Source: Asaia bogorensis
GTDB taxonomy: Bacteria > Pseudomonadota > Alphaproteobacteria > Acetobacterales > Acetobacteraceae
NCBI RefSeq assembly: GCF_900465345.1
Contig: NZ_UEGO01000001.1
Span: 141,439-205,438 of the forward strand
DNA: 64,000 nucleotides
Reading direction: 5' to 3'
Part shown: positions 17,615 through 27,055 of the stretch, one piece after another
How the letters are laid out: every line of letters begins with the position of its first letter
How positions within the stretch are numbered: position 1 is the first letter of the stretch
Program-made: the position numbers and the translations under genes
The notes under the pieces: model-generated
Databases searched by the model: none
What the model was told of the DNA's origin: nothing
What the model saw: only the letters and a program-made list of their open reading frames with translations

Positions 17615-18049
17615 GTGGAACGTCTCGATCAGGGGAATGGCGCTTCGGTGGTCCGGGCGCTTCCTAAGCAGGAACTGCTCGATTCAGTTCAGGCAGCGGC
17701 TCATCTTGGGCTCACACATGGTCTGTTTAGAACGTTGCATTTCTTCCGCTGTGGCCCGGGTGTGCTGACAATCCGCTCCCAGCGCCTCTATCGACGTAGT
17801 GAACTGGACAGGCTGCGAGAGCAATGGTGCGTATCCGTTCTGGTCCGCGCTGAGGACAGGCTGAGCCCCGCCGCCGACATGGAGGACAGCCATGCCCCCC
17901 GGTCACCTTACACCTCTCGCCCTCTGCCCTATCGGCTCGATCCCCTGATGCGCATGCTGGCGCTGCGCGCCATACGGCATCAGATCGTTATTTCAACGTT
18001 CTGGGTGATGGGGATCATTGGTGGGGCAATCTGCCTTATCCTCTATTGA
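17615..18049 (+). CDS. Small HTH-type protein with C-terminal membrane helix
   Basis: 144 residues from a GTG with a strong AGGGAGGGA ribosome site. Residues 20-70 (LLDSVQAAAHLGLTHGLFRT to RLYRRSELDRLREQW) match the layout of an excisionase/MerR-like helix-turn-helix (HTH_17), including the basic RLYRRSELD wing. A Pro/Ser-rich linker follows. Residues about 122-144 are a hydrophobic helix ending at the C terminus, so the protein is predicted to be tail-anchored with the HTH in the cytoplasm. No specific family or target is recognised. The following small membrane-protein gene is on the same strand 55 bp away. Confidence 0.65.
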   Translation: MERLDQGNGASVVRALPKQELLDSVQAAAHLGLTHGLFRTLHFFRCGPGVLTIRSQRLYRRSELDRLREQWCVSVLVRAEDRLSPAADMEDSHAPRSPYTSRPLPYRLDPLMRMLALRAIRHQIVISTFWVMGIIGGAICLILY

Positions 18050-18104
18050 ACGGTCAGAGGACCGAAAAATCCCGATATTCAATGGTTTTCAAGGACTGAT
18101 GCTC

Positions 18105-18545
18105 ATGCGCTCCCGTCTTCCTGCCATCACGCTTTACGGCTCCCTTGCCTGCAATGCAGCACTTCTGGCACTTGGCAAGGCCAGAACCGGCAGGGCGGTC
18201 AGAGGGGTTAATTGCACCGCTCACTGGTTGAAGGGAGATGATGCCGCCTCGTGTGACGAGGTGGATCTGATTCATTCCGGCACCGGTGCCGCCACCAATG
18301 TGGCAGCCGTGCTGTTCTGGGCCGTGCTGTACGATCGGGCACTGGGAAAACAGCCGGGCCTGTTCAGGGCGCTGTTGGTGACGCTGGCTCTTGGTCCGGT
18401 TTCAGCCCTGGTCGATTACAAGGCGACCCCAAAGCGTTTCACCCCCGGCTGGGAACTGGTCTTTTCAAAGCGGGATATGGCGCTGGTCTATGCGGCCATG
18501 GTGACGGGCATGGCTTTTGGCGCCACACGCCGCCGGAAGGACTGA
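18105..18545 (+). CDS. Conserved hypothetical small membrane protein
   Basis: 146 residues from ATG 18105, preceded by AAGGA nine bases upstream (an overlapping ATG at 18099 is the alternative). There are three to four hydrophobic segments (about 8-24, 62-80, 88-102 and 124-140) and a conserved-looking DYKATPKRFTPGWELVFSKRD stretch before the last one. I do not recognise an assigned function. It follows the HTH-membrane protein gene on the same strand and may be cotranscribed with it. Confidence 0.7.
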   Translation: MRSRLPAITLYGSLACNAALLALGKARTGRAVRGVNCTAHWLKGDDAASCDEVDLIHSGTGAATNVAAVLFWAVLYDRALGKQPGLFRALLVTLALGPVSALVDYKATPKRFTPGWELVFSKRDMALVYAAMVTGMAFGATRRRKD

Positions 18546-18569
18546 ACCAACGCCCCTCAGAACGTTCCC

Positions 18570-18593
18570 GCCTCGCCTGCGATCAGGCGGGGC
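18570..18593. terminator. Probable bidirectional terminator hairpin
   Basis: GCCTCGCCTG pairs with CAGGCGGGGC around a CGAT loop (10 pairs, one wobble) in the short gap between two convergent genes. There is no T-run on either side, so termination is inferred from position and stem strength only. Confidence 0.45.
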
Positions 18594-18632
18594 GCGAGAA
18601 CATGACGGGTGCGTACCTGCCGAAAGGCTCCG

Positions 18633-20096
18633 TCAGGCTGTTCCGCCAACTGTCAGCCCGGCCAGTTTCAGTGTGGGCTGACCCACACCCACGGGCACGC
18701 CCTGACCCGCCTTGCCACATGTACCAATACCGGGGTCCAGCGCCACGTCCTGACCGATCATGGAAATCTTGTTCATGGCATCGAACCCGTTGCCGATCAG
18801 GGTTGCGCCCTTGACGGGGCGTGTCACCTTGCCCTCCTCGATCAGATAGGCCTCCGACATGGCAAAGACGAATTTTCCCGAGGTGATGTCCACCTGTCCG
18901 CCCCCGAAATCGACCGCATAGAGGCCCTTTCTGGTCGAGCGGATCATCTCTTCTGTTGTGGCATCACCGCCCAGCATGAGGGTGTTGGTCATGCGTGGCA
19001 GCGGCGCATGGGCATAGGACTGGCGACGCCCGTTGCCGGTCGGCGCCACGCCCATCAATCGGGCATTCAGCCGGTCCTGAATGAAGCCGCGCAGGATGCC
19101 ATCCTCGATCATGACCGTGCGACCCGAGGGAGTGCCTTCATCATCAATGGTAAGCGAGCCGCGCCCTTCAGCCAGCGTTCCGTCATCCACCACGGTCACG
19201 CCGGGGGCGGCCACGCGCTTGCCGACCATATTGCTGAAGCTCGACGTGCCCTTGCGGTTGAAATCACCCTCCAGCCCGTGCCCGACCGCTTCATGCAGCA
19301 GGATGCCGGGCCAGCCCGGGCCGAGTACGACATCCATTTCGCCAGCGGGTGCCGGGCCGGCCTCGAGACTTACCTTGGCGCGGCGTACCGCTTCGTCCAC
19401 CGCTTCCTGCCATGTTTCGCGCCCCAGCAGGCGTGACAGGCTGTAGCGTCCGCCCATACCGCGGCTGCCACTCTCGCGACGTCCATCGCGCTCAAGCACC
19501 ACCGACACATTGAGCCTGACGAGGGGGCGCAGATCAGCTGTACGAAAGCCTGAATCGCGCATGATCTGTACCGCTTGCCACTCTGTCGCGATGCTGGCCG
19601 AAACCTGCACAACTTCGGGCCCGAGACCACGCGCATAGGTGTCAATCTCACCCAGTACGGCGGCGCGCGCGGCAAAATCCGTATCGCTCAGGGGGCTTTC
19701 AGCTGCGTAAAGACGGCGGTTCGTGGCCTGCGGCGGCGCGGCAAGCGTGCCGCTGCGCCCCTGACGCACGACCGAGACCGCACCTGCTGCACGCTCTAGG
19801 GCGCTTTTGCTGATCTCGTCGGAATGGGCAAAGCCGGTTTCGGGACCGATGACGGAACGCAGACCGAACCCCGATGACGTATCGAAGCTGGCGGAGCGTA
19901 TCACGCCGTCATCAAGCACAATGGACTCGCTTTCGCGATATTCGAGGAAGAGCTCGCCATCCTCGATGCCCTCAAGCGACCGGCTGACGATTTTCTCCGC
20001 CTCATCCCGCGTCAGGGTGCTGTCTGCCCGTTCGAAAAACAGGCGATCGGTCACAGCAAGGGCAGAAAGGGGCGTGGCGTCGGCGTGAGAGGTCAT
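18633..20096 (-). CDS. tldD: Metalloprotease TldD
   Basis: 487 residues from ATG 20096. TldD forms a heterodimeric Zn protease with TldE/PmbA that processes modified peptides and CcdA-type antitoxins. The zinc-binding HEAVGHGLEGD motif (about 265-275) and the conserved block ending with the C-terminal GTCGKAGQGVPVGVGQP are present. GTPSGRTVMIEDG and NARLMGVAPTGNGRR are also typical. No tldE partner is in the window. It is convergent with the small membrane protein gene. Confidence 0.95.
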   Translation of the reverse strand: MTSHADATPLSALAVTDRLFFERADSTLTRDEAEKIVSRSLEGIEDGELFLEYRESESIVLDDGVIRSASFDTSSGFGLRSVIGPETGFAHSDEISKSALERAAGAVSVVRQGRSGTLAAPPQATNRRLYAAESPLSDTDFAARAAVLGEIDTYARGLGPEVVQVSASIATEWQAVQIMRDSGFRTADLRPLVRLNVSVVLERDGRRESGSRGMGGRYSLSRLLGRETWQEAVDEAVRRAKVSLEAGPAPAGEMDVVLGPGWPGILLHEAVGHGLEGDFNRKGTSSFSNMVGKRVAAPGVTVVDDGTLAEGRGSLTIDDEGTPSGRTVMIEDGILRGFIQDRLNARLMGVAPTGNGRRQSYAHAPLPRMTNTLMLGGDATTEEMIRSTRKGLYAVDFGGGQVDITSGKFVFAMSEAYLIEEGKVTRPVKGATLIGNGFDAMNKISMIGQDVALDPGIGTCGKAGQGVPVGVGQPTLKLAGLTVGGTA

Positions 20097-20222
20097 GATT
20101 CCCAAAAGCTCCTTCTTGAACCCAGACACATGGCCTCTCCGCCCTTCAAATGCGAGGGGAAACCCGACAGAGGGACAAAAAACATCCCTGATGGCCGGGT
20201 TGGTGGTGTCAGGTTGGTAGCA

Positions 20223-21356
20223 TCAGCTCTGGCGGGCCAGACGGCAGAATCCGGCTACGACGATCATCAGGGCGGCCAGCATGAGGAAAGCGCTGGAGAG
20301 GCTGGTGGCATGAGCGACGGCACCTACAAGGGCCGGTCCGGCCAGAATCCCGGCATAGCCAAGGGTGGTGATGGCGGCGACGGCGGTCGAGGCTTTCATG
20401 ACCTGCTGTCGCCCGGCGCAATTATACAGCACAGGCACGATATTGGCGCAGCCAAGCCCGATCAGGAAGAACCCCGCCAGTGAGAGCGGGGCGACAGGGG
20501 CCATCACGACCAGCGCAAATCCGCTCCCCGCGCAGAGCCCGCCCAGACCCATGATGAGCGGACGCCCGCATAGTGCAATGACGCGGTCGCCACTCAGTCG
20601 CCCAAGGGTCATGGCCGTCGCAAACACGGCGTAGCCCCAGCCCGGTTGTATGCCGAACGAGGGTCGCCCCTGCAGAAACACAGCCCCCCAGTCGAGCACC
20701 GCGCCCTCGGCCAGAAAGGCAATGCCCGTCAGGAGTCCCAGCACCCAGACCAGCCCACGGGGCAGCGCGAAACCTTCGCCACCGCCCGGTTCGGGCTGAT
20801 GCAGCAGCCCGGGCCACACACGAAGGGCCAGAACAAACACAAGGATCTGTCCTGACAGGATGATGGACCAGAGCGGCATACCGGTCAGGGTGAGCACAGG
20901 AGAAGCCGCGGCGCCTGCGGCACCCCCTATGCTGAACCAGGCATGAAACCCCGAAAGCAGGGGCGTGTCGCTGCGCTGCTCGACCTCCACAGCCTGGATG
21001 TTGATGGCTGTTTCCACCGCACCGAGCCCTGCGCCCAGCAGGAAAATGCCCAGCGCCAGAGCGGGCAGAAAACTCAGCCATGACAGGGGCAGCAGTACCA
21101 CGCTGGCCAGGCCCAGCCCGCCAAGGGCGACGGGACGGCAGCCCCAGCGACCCACCCATGATCCGGCAAGAGGCATGCCCAGTACGGACCCGCAGCCGAG
21201 ACAAAGCAGAAGCAGGCCCAGGCTGCCATCGTTGAGCCCGCCATGATGTTTCACGACGGGGACAAGGCATGACCAGAGGGCAAATATGGCCCCCGTCAGA
21301 AAGAAGACGGTTCGTGTGCTGTTTTGCAACCTCTTCAGCTCTGGCCTGTTCATCAT
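20223..21356 (-). CDS. MFS transporter (sugar/fucose-permease-like, YbjJ type)
   Basis: 377 residues and about 12 hydrophobic helices. ATG 21356 is chosen because AAGGA lies about 10 bases upstream and the added upstream frame is not membrane-like; ATG 21353 is equivalent. The first loop after helix 2, GSWVGRWGCRPVALGG, matches the MFS loop 2-3 signature in degenerate form, and FHAWFSIGGAAGAA is typical of the fucose permease/YbjJ-like group. Substrate unknown; sugar or drug efflux are both possible. The tldD start lies 126 bp downstream. Confidence 0.85.
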   Translation of the reverse strand: MMNRPELKRLQNSTRTVFFLTGAIFALWSCLVPVVKHHGGLNDGSLGLLLLCLGCGSVLGMPLAGSWVGRWGCRPVALGGLGLASVVLLPLSWLSFLPALALGIFLLGAGLGAVETAINIQAVEVEQRSDTPLLSGFHAWFSIGGAAGAAASPVLTLTGMPLWSIILSGQILVFVLALRVWPGLLHQPEPGGGEGFALPRGLVWVLGLLTGIAFLAEGAVLDWGAVFLQGRPSFGIQPGWGYAVFATAMTLGRLSGDRVIALCGRPLIMGLGGLCAGSGFALVVMAPVAPLSLAGFFLIGLGCANIVPVLYNCAGRQQVMKASTAVAAITTLGYAGILAGPALVGAVAHATSLSSAFLMLAALMIVVAGFCRLARQS

Positions 21357-21572
21357 CAAAACCCGTCCTTCAGTGGCATGCATCGTCCATGTCTCAACAG
21401 GGCTCTCCAATGCCATCGGACAGCGCGGGTGCGCATGACAAAACAATGCCATGCCGTCCGGGCGAGATCGTGAAGAGCCTGCTGCCCGGTGAAGCCGGGA
21501 GCCTGATACGGAGAAGGCAAACCAGCCCCTGAAGGATCGTGTTCACTGAAGAACCGCGCTCAAGGAGAATTC

Positions 21573-23870
21573 ATGACGCAGTCGGGCCATTCCCTTGCTT
21601 TCCCGCCACAACGCCAGACCGGAAACGCTGGGCAATGGACGCGTCAGCGCAAATTATCGGCGTCGAAACTGCTTTGTCTGGGCGTGTCCCTGCTCGTTCT
21701 GGGCGGAGGTTGGGCGCAGGCTCAGGATAACGGCGCCGGAGCCAAGGCGTCTGTCTCCAGCGCAACGAATCCCCAGACTCCAGCGCGTGTCGATGCAACA
21801 GGCACTGAAAAACAAACCCGAAATCCGGATAATGCGAGCAAGGCAAGTGACTCCCCGGTTGCGTCATCAGCGACGCAGCCCGAGAGCACAGGCTCGCAGG
21901 CACCATCACGCCGCGTTACGGTAGCAAGCGAAGCCGCACAGTCGCTGCATGTCGCCTCCGTGCCTCAGGATCTGCGCTCGCCTTCCATCGCGCTGGGTGG
22001 GCTTTTTGCCGCCATCGGTGGTGCGCATCTGGCGCCCGACTTCAAGAATGTCGCTGATTCGCGCCCAGACGAGGCCCCAGCCGATCTCCTGAACGACTGG
22101 GAAACGCAGCGTCATCACCCGGATTTCAATCTGCGTGATTTCTATCAGCAGCATTTCTCGCCGCCGATCAGGCGTGATGTGTCCTACCGTCGCAAGGCGG
22201 ATGAGAACATCTATGATTATATTCAGGGCATGTGGGGCGTTCTGACACGTCAGCCTGACAAGCCCATGTCCTACTCCTCGCTTCTACCCCTGCCTCATCC
22301 CTATGTGGTGCCCGGAGGGCGTTTTTCGGAGCTGTATTACTGGGACACGTATTTCACCATGATCGGTCTGTACGAGACCGGGCAGTGGGATCTTCTGCGC
22401 GGGATGATCGGCGATATGGCATCGCTGATCGATCGCTATGACCATATCCCCAATGGCACACGCACCTATTATCTCAGCCGTTCAGAGCCGCCTTTCTTTT
22501 CGCTGATGGTCGATCTTCTGGCGCAGCATGACGGGCAGGGGGCCTATAAACGCTACCTTCCCCAATTGCAGAAAGAGTACGCCTACTGGATGGAAGGGGC
22601 GGACACGCTCAAGCCGGGGCAGGCCTATCGCCATGTGGTGCGCCTGAATGACGGAACCCTGCTGCTGCGCCACTGGGATGATCTCGATACGCCCCGTGAT
22701 GAGAGCTATCCTGAAGACGTTGCAACGGCTGCCCGCGCGCCATCGCGCGCACCTGCGGATGTCTATCGTGATCTGCGGGCCGGGTCGGAAACCGGTTGGG
22801 ATTTCTCGTCACGCTGGCTGGCCGATGGCCATACACTGGCGACCATTCACACGACCGATCTGGCACCCATTGAGGTGAACGCCCTGATGGTGCATCTGGA
22901 GCAGACACTCGAACATGCCTACGCCCTGACAGGGCAACGCAAGCTGGCCCGTCTTTATGGTCAGCGCGCCGATGAGCGCGTGGCCGTCATGCGGCGTGTG
23001 TTCTGGGACGATGATCGTCAGGCCTTTTACGACTATGACTGGCGCAAGGGTCGCCTGACCGATGTGCTCTCTGCGGCGACAGCCATGCCCCTTTTCCTGC
23101 GTATTGCTTCGCAGGATCAGGCGATGGCGGTTGCGGAAACGATCAGGGACAAGCTTCTGCGGCCCGGTGGCATCATGGCGACCGACCATGAGAGTGGGCA
23201 GCAATGGGACGCGCCCAATGGCTGGGCACCTGAGGAGTGGATGGCCATAAAGGGGCTCAACAACTACGGCGATACGGAACTGGCTGAAACCATTGCCCGG
23301 CGCTGGATGGCGCGTGTGATCGGCACCTATGAAAAATCAGGTGTGCTGCTCGAGAAATACGACGTCGAATCCCCGACAATCAGTGCCACCGGAGGCAAGG
23401 GCGGGGGGGAGTATCCCATGCAGATCGGCTTTGGCTGGACCAATGGCACCCTGCTTGGGCTGATGCGTCGCTATCCTGGTGATACGAGCAAGATACTTCA
23501 GCGTAACCCGCTTGCCAGCCAGCCGCCTATTGATGTTCTGCCCCCAAGCGACCCCTATAGCGCGGTTGGTCCCGAGGCCAATGATCCAGTGATGGCCCCG
23601 GCGAAACCGGCAGGGGATGTCGAGACCGGTGCTCAGGAGAAAACCGCCCATGCGAGCGCCATAAATGGTGACGCGCAGCAGGACGCATCCAAGGTGGCCT
23701 CTACTGAGGGGACCGTAGCCAACCCGGCCAAGAAGCCTGGTGAAGCGTCGGATGATGCTGCGGCCAGGGAAGCGGCCAACGGGGCGGCCAATGGAGCGAG
23801 CGGTGCAGAGCCCACCCCCCTCGATCAGCGTGTGCCGACCCGCAAGATGACCGCCTATCAGCCTTCCTGA
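21573..23870 (+). CDS. treA: Periplasmic trehalase (GH37) with long N- and C-terminal extensions
   Basis: 765 residues with an AAGGAG ribosome site. It hydrolyses trehalose to two glucose molecules. A signal-type hydrophobic segment (about 32-50, ending AQAQ) follows a basic N terminus, so it is exported. Both GH37 signatures are present: PGGRFSELYYWDTYF (about 246-260) and QWDAPNGWAPEEW (about 543-555), plus GGGEYPMQIGFGWTNG near residue 615. E. coli TreA is about 565 residues. Here an Ala/Ser/Thr/Gln-rich segment (51-120) and a 125-residue Ala/Pro-rich tail (about 640-765) are added. The 3' end overlaps the convergent aminotransferase gene by 13 bp. Confidence 0.93.
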   Translation: MTQSGHSLAFPPQRQTGNAGQWTRQRKLSASKLLCLGVSLLVLGGGWAQAQDNGAGAKASVSSATNPQTPARVDATGTEKQTRNPDNASKASDSPVASSATQPESTGSQAPSRRVTVASEAAQSLHVASVPQDLRSPSIALGGLFAAIGGAHLAPDFKNVADSRPDEAPADLLNDWETQRHHPDFNLRDFYQQHFSPPIRRDVSYRRKADENIYDYIQGMWGVLTRQPDKPMSYSSLLPLPHPYVVPGGRFSELYYWDTYFTMIGLYETGQWDLLRGMIGDMASLIDRYDHIPNGTRTYYLSRSEPPFFSLMVDLLAQHDGQGAYKRYLPQLQKEYAYWMEGADTLKPGQAYRHVVRLNDGTLLLRHWDDLDTPRDESYPEDVATAARAPSRAPADVYRDLRAGSETGWDFSSRWLADGHTLATIHTTDLAPIEVNALMVHLEQTLEHAYALTGQRKLARLYGQRADERVAVMRRVFWDDDRQAFYDYDWRKGRLTDVLSAATAMPLFLRIASQDQAMAVAETIRDKLLRPGGIMATDHESGQQWDAPNGWAPEEWMAIKGLNNYGDTELAETIARRWMARVIGTYEKSGVLLEKYDVESPTISATGGKGGGEYPMQIGFGWTNGTLLGLMRRYPGDTSKILQRNPLASQPPIDVLPPSDPYSAVGPEANDPVMAPAKPAGDVETGAQEKTAHASAINGDAQQDASKVASTEGTVANPAKKPGEASDDAAAREAANGAANGASGAEPTPLDQRVPTRKMTAYQPS

Positions 23871-25054
23871 ACAGAACTCTGATCTGGGGTCGGTGTGTAG
23901 CAGAGAGCCAGACGCCTGAGCGCTTCGTGAAGCACGGCGTCTGTCTTGCAGAACGCAAAGCGTATCAGGTGGCGCGGTGGGGGCGCACCTTCCGGGTCAT
24001 AAAAGGCCGAGACCGGGATCGCGGCGACTCCGGCCTCGGTCACGAGATCGCGGCAGAACGTCACGTCATCGCGTCCCCGGGCATGGGCGGTAATGTCGGC
24101 GACGACGAAATAACTGCCGTCAGCGGGTAGGGTAGGAAAGCCGAGCGCATGAAGCCCATTGGCAAACAGGTCGCGTCGCACGCGCAGGCTGTCGGATAGT
24201 TCGGTGAAGAACGCCTCTCCCAGATCCAGCCCCTTCGCGACAGCGCGCTGAAGGTTCGGTGCGCTGGAAAACGCTACGATCTGATGAGCCTTTGCGATGA
24301 CGGCGGCGAGATCAGGGCAGGCAGTGATGTAACCAATTTTCCACCCGGTTACCGAGAAGCTCTTTCCGGCACTGCCAATGCGAATGGCGCGTTCGCGCAT
24401 GCCGGGCCGTGTCATAAGCGGGATATGTTTCACCCCGAATGTCAGATGCTCGTAAACCTCGTCACACAGGGCATAGCAATCATGCTCGAGCACAAGCGAG
24501 GCGATAAGATCGAGCTCGTCTGTGGTGAAGACCTTGCCGCTGGGGTTCATGGGCGAGTTGAGCAGAAGGAGCTTCGTTCTGGCCGAAAAGGCCGCCCGCA
24601 GATCGGCTTCAGGCAGGTGCCAGTCAGGGGCTTCCACCCGCACACAGCGCGGCACGGCACCAAGCATACGCAGCATGGGCAGATAGGTGTCGTAAAGCGG
24701 TTCGATCAGCACGACCTCATCACCAGGCTCGATGAGTGCCATCATGCTGACGGCAAGCGCCTCCGTGGCGCCTGCCGTCACAATCACTTCCTGCGCCGGA
24801 TCGACCTGCAAGCCATAGTCACGGGCATTGGCTCTTGCCACTGCCTCACGCAGTTCGGGCAGGCCGGTCAGGGGAGCATACTGGTTGCGCTGGTCTTTCA
24901 GCGCCTCCGCAGCCGCATCAATCAGCGCAGCGGGGCCTTCCGTATCGGGAAAGCCCTGCCCCAGATTCACCGCCCCATGTGCAGCGGCAAGCTGGGACAT
25001 GGTGGTGAAAATGGTGGTTGGCAAAGAGCTGAGAAAGGCGTTTGGTTTTTTCAT
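23858..25054 (-). CDS. PLP-dependent aminotransferase, class I/II
   Basis: 398 residues. Fold-type I aminotransferase with NQYAPLTGLPELREAV near 57-72, NSPMNPSGKVF (166-176), DEVYEHL (198-204) and the cofactor Lys in SAGKSFSVTGWKIGY (K231). The pattern resembles the YbdL/kynurenine aminotransferase group that transaminates methionine and aromatic or other amino acids with keto acids. Specificity cannot be fixed from sequence. It is a single gene facing away from glnA. Confidence 0.9.
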   Translation of the reverse strand: MKKPNAFLSSLPTTIFTTMSQLAAAHGAVNLGQGFPDTEGPAALIDAAAEALKDQRNQYAPLTGLPELREAVARANARDYGLQVDPAQEVIVTAGATEALAVSMMALIEPGDEVVLIEPLYDTYLPMLRMLGAVPRCVRVEAPDWHLPEADLRAAFSARTKLLLLNSPMNPSGKVFTTDELDLIASLVLEHDCYALCDEVYEHLTFGVKHIPLMTRPGMRERAIRIGSAGKSFSVTGWKIGYITACPDLAAVIAKAHQIVAFSSAPNLQRAVAKGLDLGEAFFTELSDSLRVRRDLFANGLHALGFPTLPADGSYFVVADITAHARGRDDVTFCRDLVTEAGVAAIPVSAFYDPEGAPPPRHLIRFAFCKTDAVLHEALRRLALCYTPTPDQSSVQEG

Positions 25055-25511
25055 GCCGGGCCTGCGCTGGAAAGGGACAGGGCATGATACCGGCTTAATG
25101 CGGGGTGTAAAATCGGCCCGATCCCGCGTGCTGTCGCACCTTCATGGTGTCGATGGGGGCTCGGCGTGGTTCCGGCCGTGTGAAAGGGGCGTGGCCTCGC
25201 AGTCCTGTCGGCTGTCAGCCCGGTTGAAACCGGGACTCCACCGGTCAAGGCACATCACAGTCGCGTGCGAGGCAGAAAAAAACAACGATAAGGGAGCGAA
25301 ACGCTCCGATATGCTATTTTTGTTGGTCAGTCATGCGTCGTTTTGCTTCCGGAAAGGGATATGGGGGGTCGGATGGGGCTCGAAGAGGGTCTTTTTCGTT
25401 ATGTCAGACGCGTAAAAAACCTTTGGAATACTCGACAGTTCGCGAATCCTGTCCTAATCGTTTTGCAGCCGATCAGTGCGGCCCCTTGAGGCAGAAACAG
25501 GTAGTTGACAA
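25055..25511. other. 457-bp divergent region upstream of glnA and the aminotransferase
   Basis: It contains two short hairpins: CCCGGT(TGAA)ACCGGG at 25219-25234 and GGAGCG(AAA)CGCTCC at 25293-25307. The second is followed by an AT-rich stretch containing CTATTTTTG. I find no sigma-54 -24/-12 element (TGGCAC-N5-TTGCA) and no convincing ORF. It presumably holds the glnA promoter and a long leader. Confidence 0.45.
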
Positions 25512-26999
25512 ATGGCGAAAAAAGCTCCAGCCGCGGCGTCCAAGGCTGCGTCCTCCACGATTGCAGCGCCCAAGCCGGGCAAGCCGGACAGCGCCGCTGT
25601 AAAGCGCGTTTTCGAGCTGATGCAGGAACACTCCGTCGAGCTGGTTGACCTGCGCTTCACCGACCCGAAGGGCAAGTGGCACCACACGACCCAGTGGCAC
25701 ACCACCATTGAGGAAGACACCTTCGTTGAAGGCTTCATGTTCGATGGTTCGTCGATTGCTGGCTGGAAGGCCATCAACGAATCCGACATGGTGCTCCTGC
25801 CCGACCCGACCACAGCCGTCATGGACCCGTTCTCGGCCAAGCCGCAGCTGATCCTGATCTGCGATATCGTCGAGCCCCGCACCGGCAATTTCTATGCCCG
25901 CGACCCGCGCGCGACGGCCAAGGCTGCTGAAGCCTATCTGAAGACCACAGGCCTGGGTGACACCGCCTTCTTCGGTCCTGAAGCCGAGTTCTTCATTTTC
26001 GACAACGTCAAGTTCGGCACGGGCCCGAATTACGGCACGTATCAGCTCGACAGCATCGAAGGCCCTGACGCCTCGATGAAGGACTACCCGGAAGGCAATA
26101 TGGGCCATCGTCCGGTGGTCAAGGGCGGTTACTTCCCGGTTGCTCCGGTCGATAGCGAAGGCGACCTGCGTGCCGAAATGCTCTCCACCATGGGTGAGAT
26201 GGGCCTGCCGATCGAAAAGCACCACCACGAAGTGGCACAGTCGCAGCACGAGCTGGGCACGAAGTTTGCCACGCTGGTGCAGTCGGCCGACTTCATGCAG
26301 ATCTACAAATACTGTGTGCACAACGTCGTCCATTCCTATGGCAAGACGGCCACCTTCATGCCGAAGCCCATCGCTGGCGATAACGGCTCGGGCATGCATG
26401 TGCATCAGTCGATCTGGCGCGATGGCAAGCCGCTCTTTGCAGGTGACCAGTATGCTGGCCTGTCGGAAGATGCGCTGTTCTACATTGGCGGCATCATCAA
26501 GCATGCCAAGGCGCTGAACGCCTTCACCAACCCGTCGACCAACTCCTACAAGCGTCTGATCCCGGGCTTTGAAGCCCCCGTTCTGCTCGCTTACTCGGCT
26601 GCCAACCGTTCGGCCTCGTGTCGTATTCCGTACTCGGTAGGTCCGAAGGCAAAGCGCATCGAGGTCCGCTTCCCGGATCCGACCGCCAACCCCTACCTTG
26701 CCTTCGCCGCCATGCTGATGGCTGGTCTCGACGGCATCCGTAACAAGATCCATCCGGGCGAAGCCATGGACAAGGATCTGTACGAACTGCCGAAGGAAGA
26801 GCTGGCCCAGATCCCGACGGTCTGCGGTTCGCTCCGTGAAGCCCTTCAGGCCCTTGAAGCCGATTTCGCGTTCCTGCTCGAAGGCGATGTCTTCACCAAG
26901 GACCAGATCGAGAGCTACATCGAGCTGAAGTGGAAAGAAGTCTACAAGTTCGAGCACACGCCGCACCCGGCCGAGTTCGAAATGTACTACTCGGTCTGA
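25512..26999 (+). CDS. glnA: Glutamine synthetase type I
   Basis: 495 residues. It makes glutamine from glutamate, ammonia and ATP, and forms dodecamers. Present are [27 protein letters not shown], the [13 protein letters not shown]/Glu-binding block, [11 protein letters not shown] and NRSASCRIP. Tyr424 in [11 protein letters not shown] is the adenylylation site of the GlnE-regulated GSI-beta class. About 26 residues ([20 protein letters not shown] and following) precede the point where E. coli GlnA begins, an Ala/Lys/Pro-rich extension. A strong terminator follows directly. No glnB is adjacent. Confidence 0.97.
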   Translation: MAKKAPAAASKAASSTIAAPKPGKPDSAAVKRVFELMQEHSVELVDLRFTDPKGKWHHTTQWHTTIEEDTFVEGFMFDGSSIAGWKAINESDMVLLPDPTTAVMDPFSAKPQLILICDIVEPRTGNFYARDPRATAKAAEAYLKTTGLGDTAFFGPEAEFFIFDNVKFGTGPNYGTYQLDSIEGPDASMKDYPEGNMGHRPVVKGGYFPVAPVDSEGDLRAEMLSTMGEMGLPIEKHHHEVAQSQHELGTKFATLVQSADFMQIYKYCVHNVVHSYGKTATFMPKPIAGDNGSGMHVHQSIWRDGKPLFAGDQYAGLSEDALFYIGGIIKHAKALNAFTNPSTNSYKRLIPGFEAPVLLAYSAANRSASCRIPYSVGPKAKRIEVRFPDPTANPYLAFAAMLMAGLDGIRNKIHPGEAMDKDLYELPKEELAQIPTVCGSLREALQALEADFAFLLEGDVFTKDQIESYIELKWKEVYKFEHTPHPAEFEMYYSV

Positions 27000-27006
27000 C
27001 CCGAGG

Positions 27007-27037
27007 AAAAAGCCCGGCCTTCGCGCCGGGCTTTTTT
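27007..27037 (+). terminator. Rho-independent terminator after glnA
   Basis: AAAAAGCCCGGC pairs with GCCGGGCTTTTTT, followed by AT, 7 bp after the glnA stop. It could also serve the convergent LysR gene. Confidence 0.92.
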
Positions 27038-27055
27038 ATGTCTGCGCCATTTCTC

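Noticed and set aside
25473-26966. 497-codon frame antisense to glnA
   Set aside because: It is a mirror of the codon periodicity of glnA with His/Arg/Gly-rich translation and no domain.
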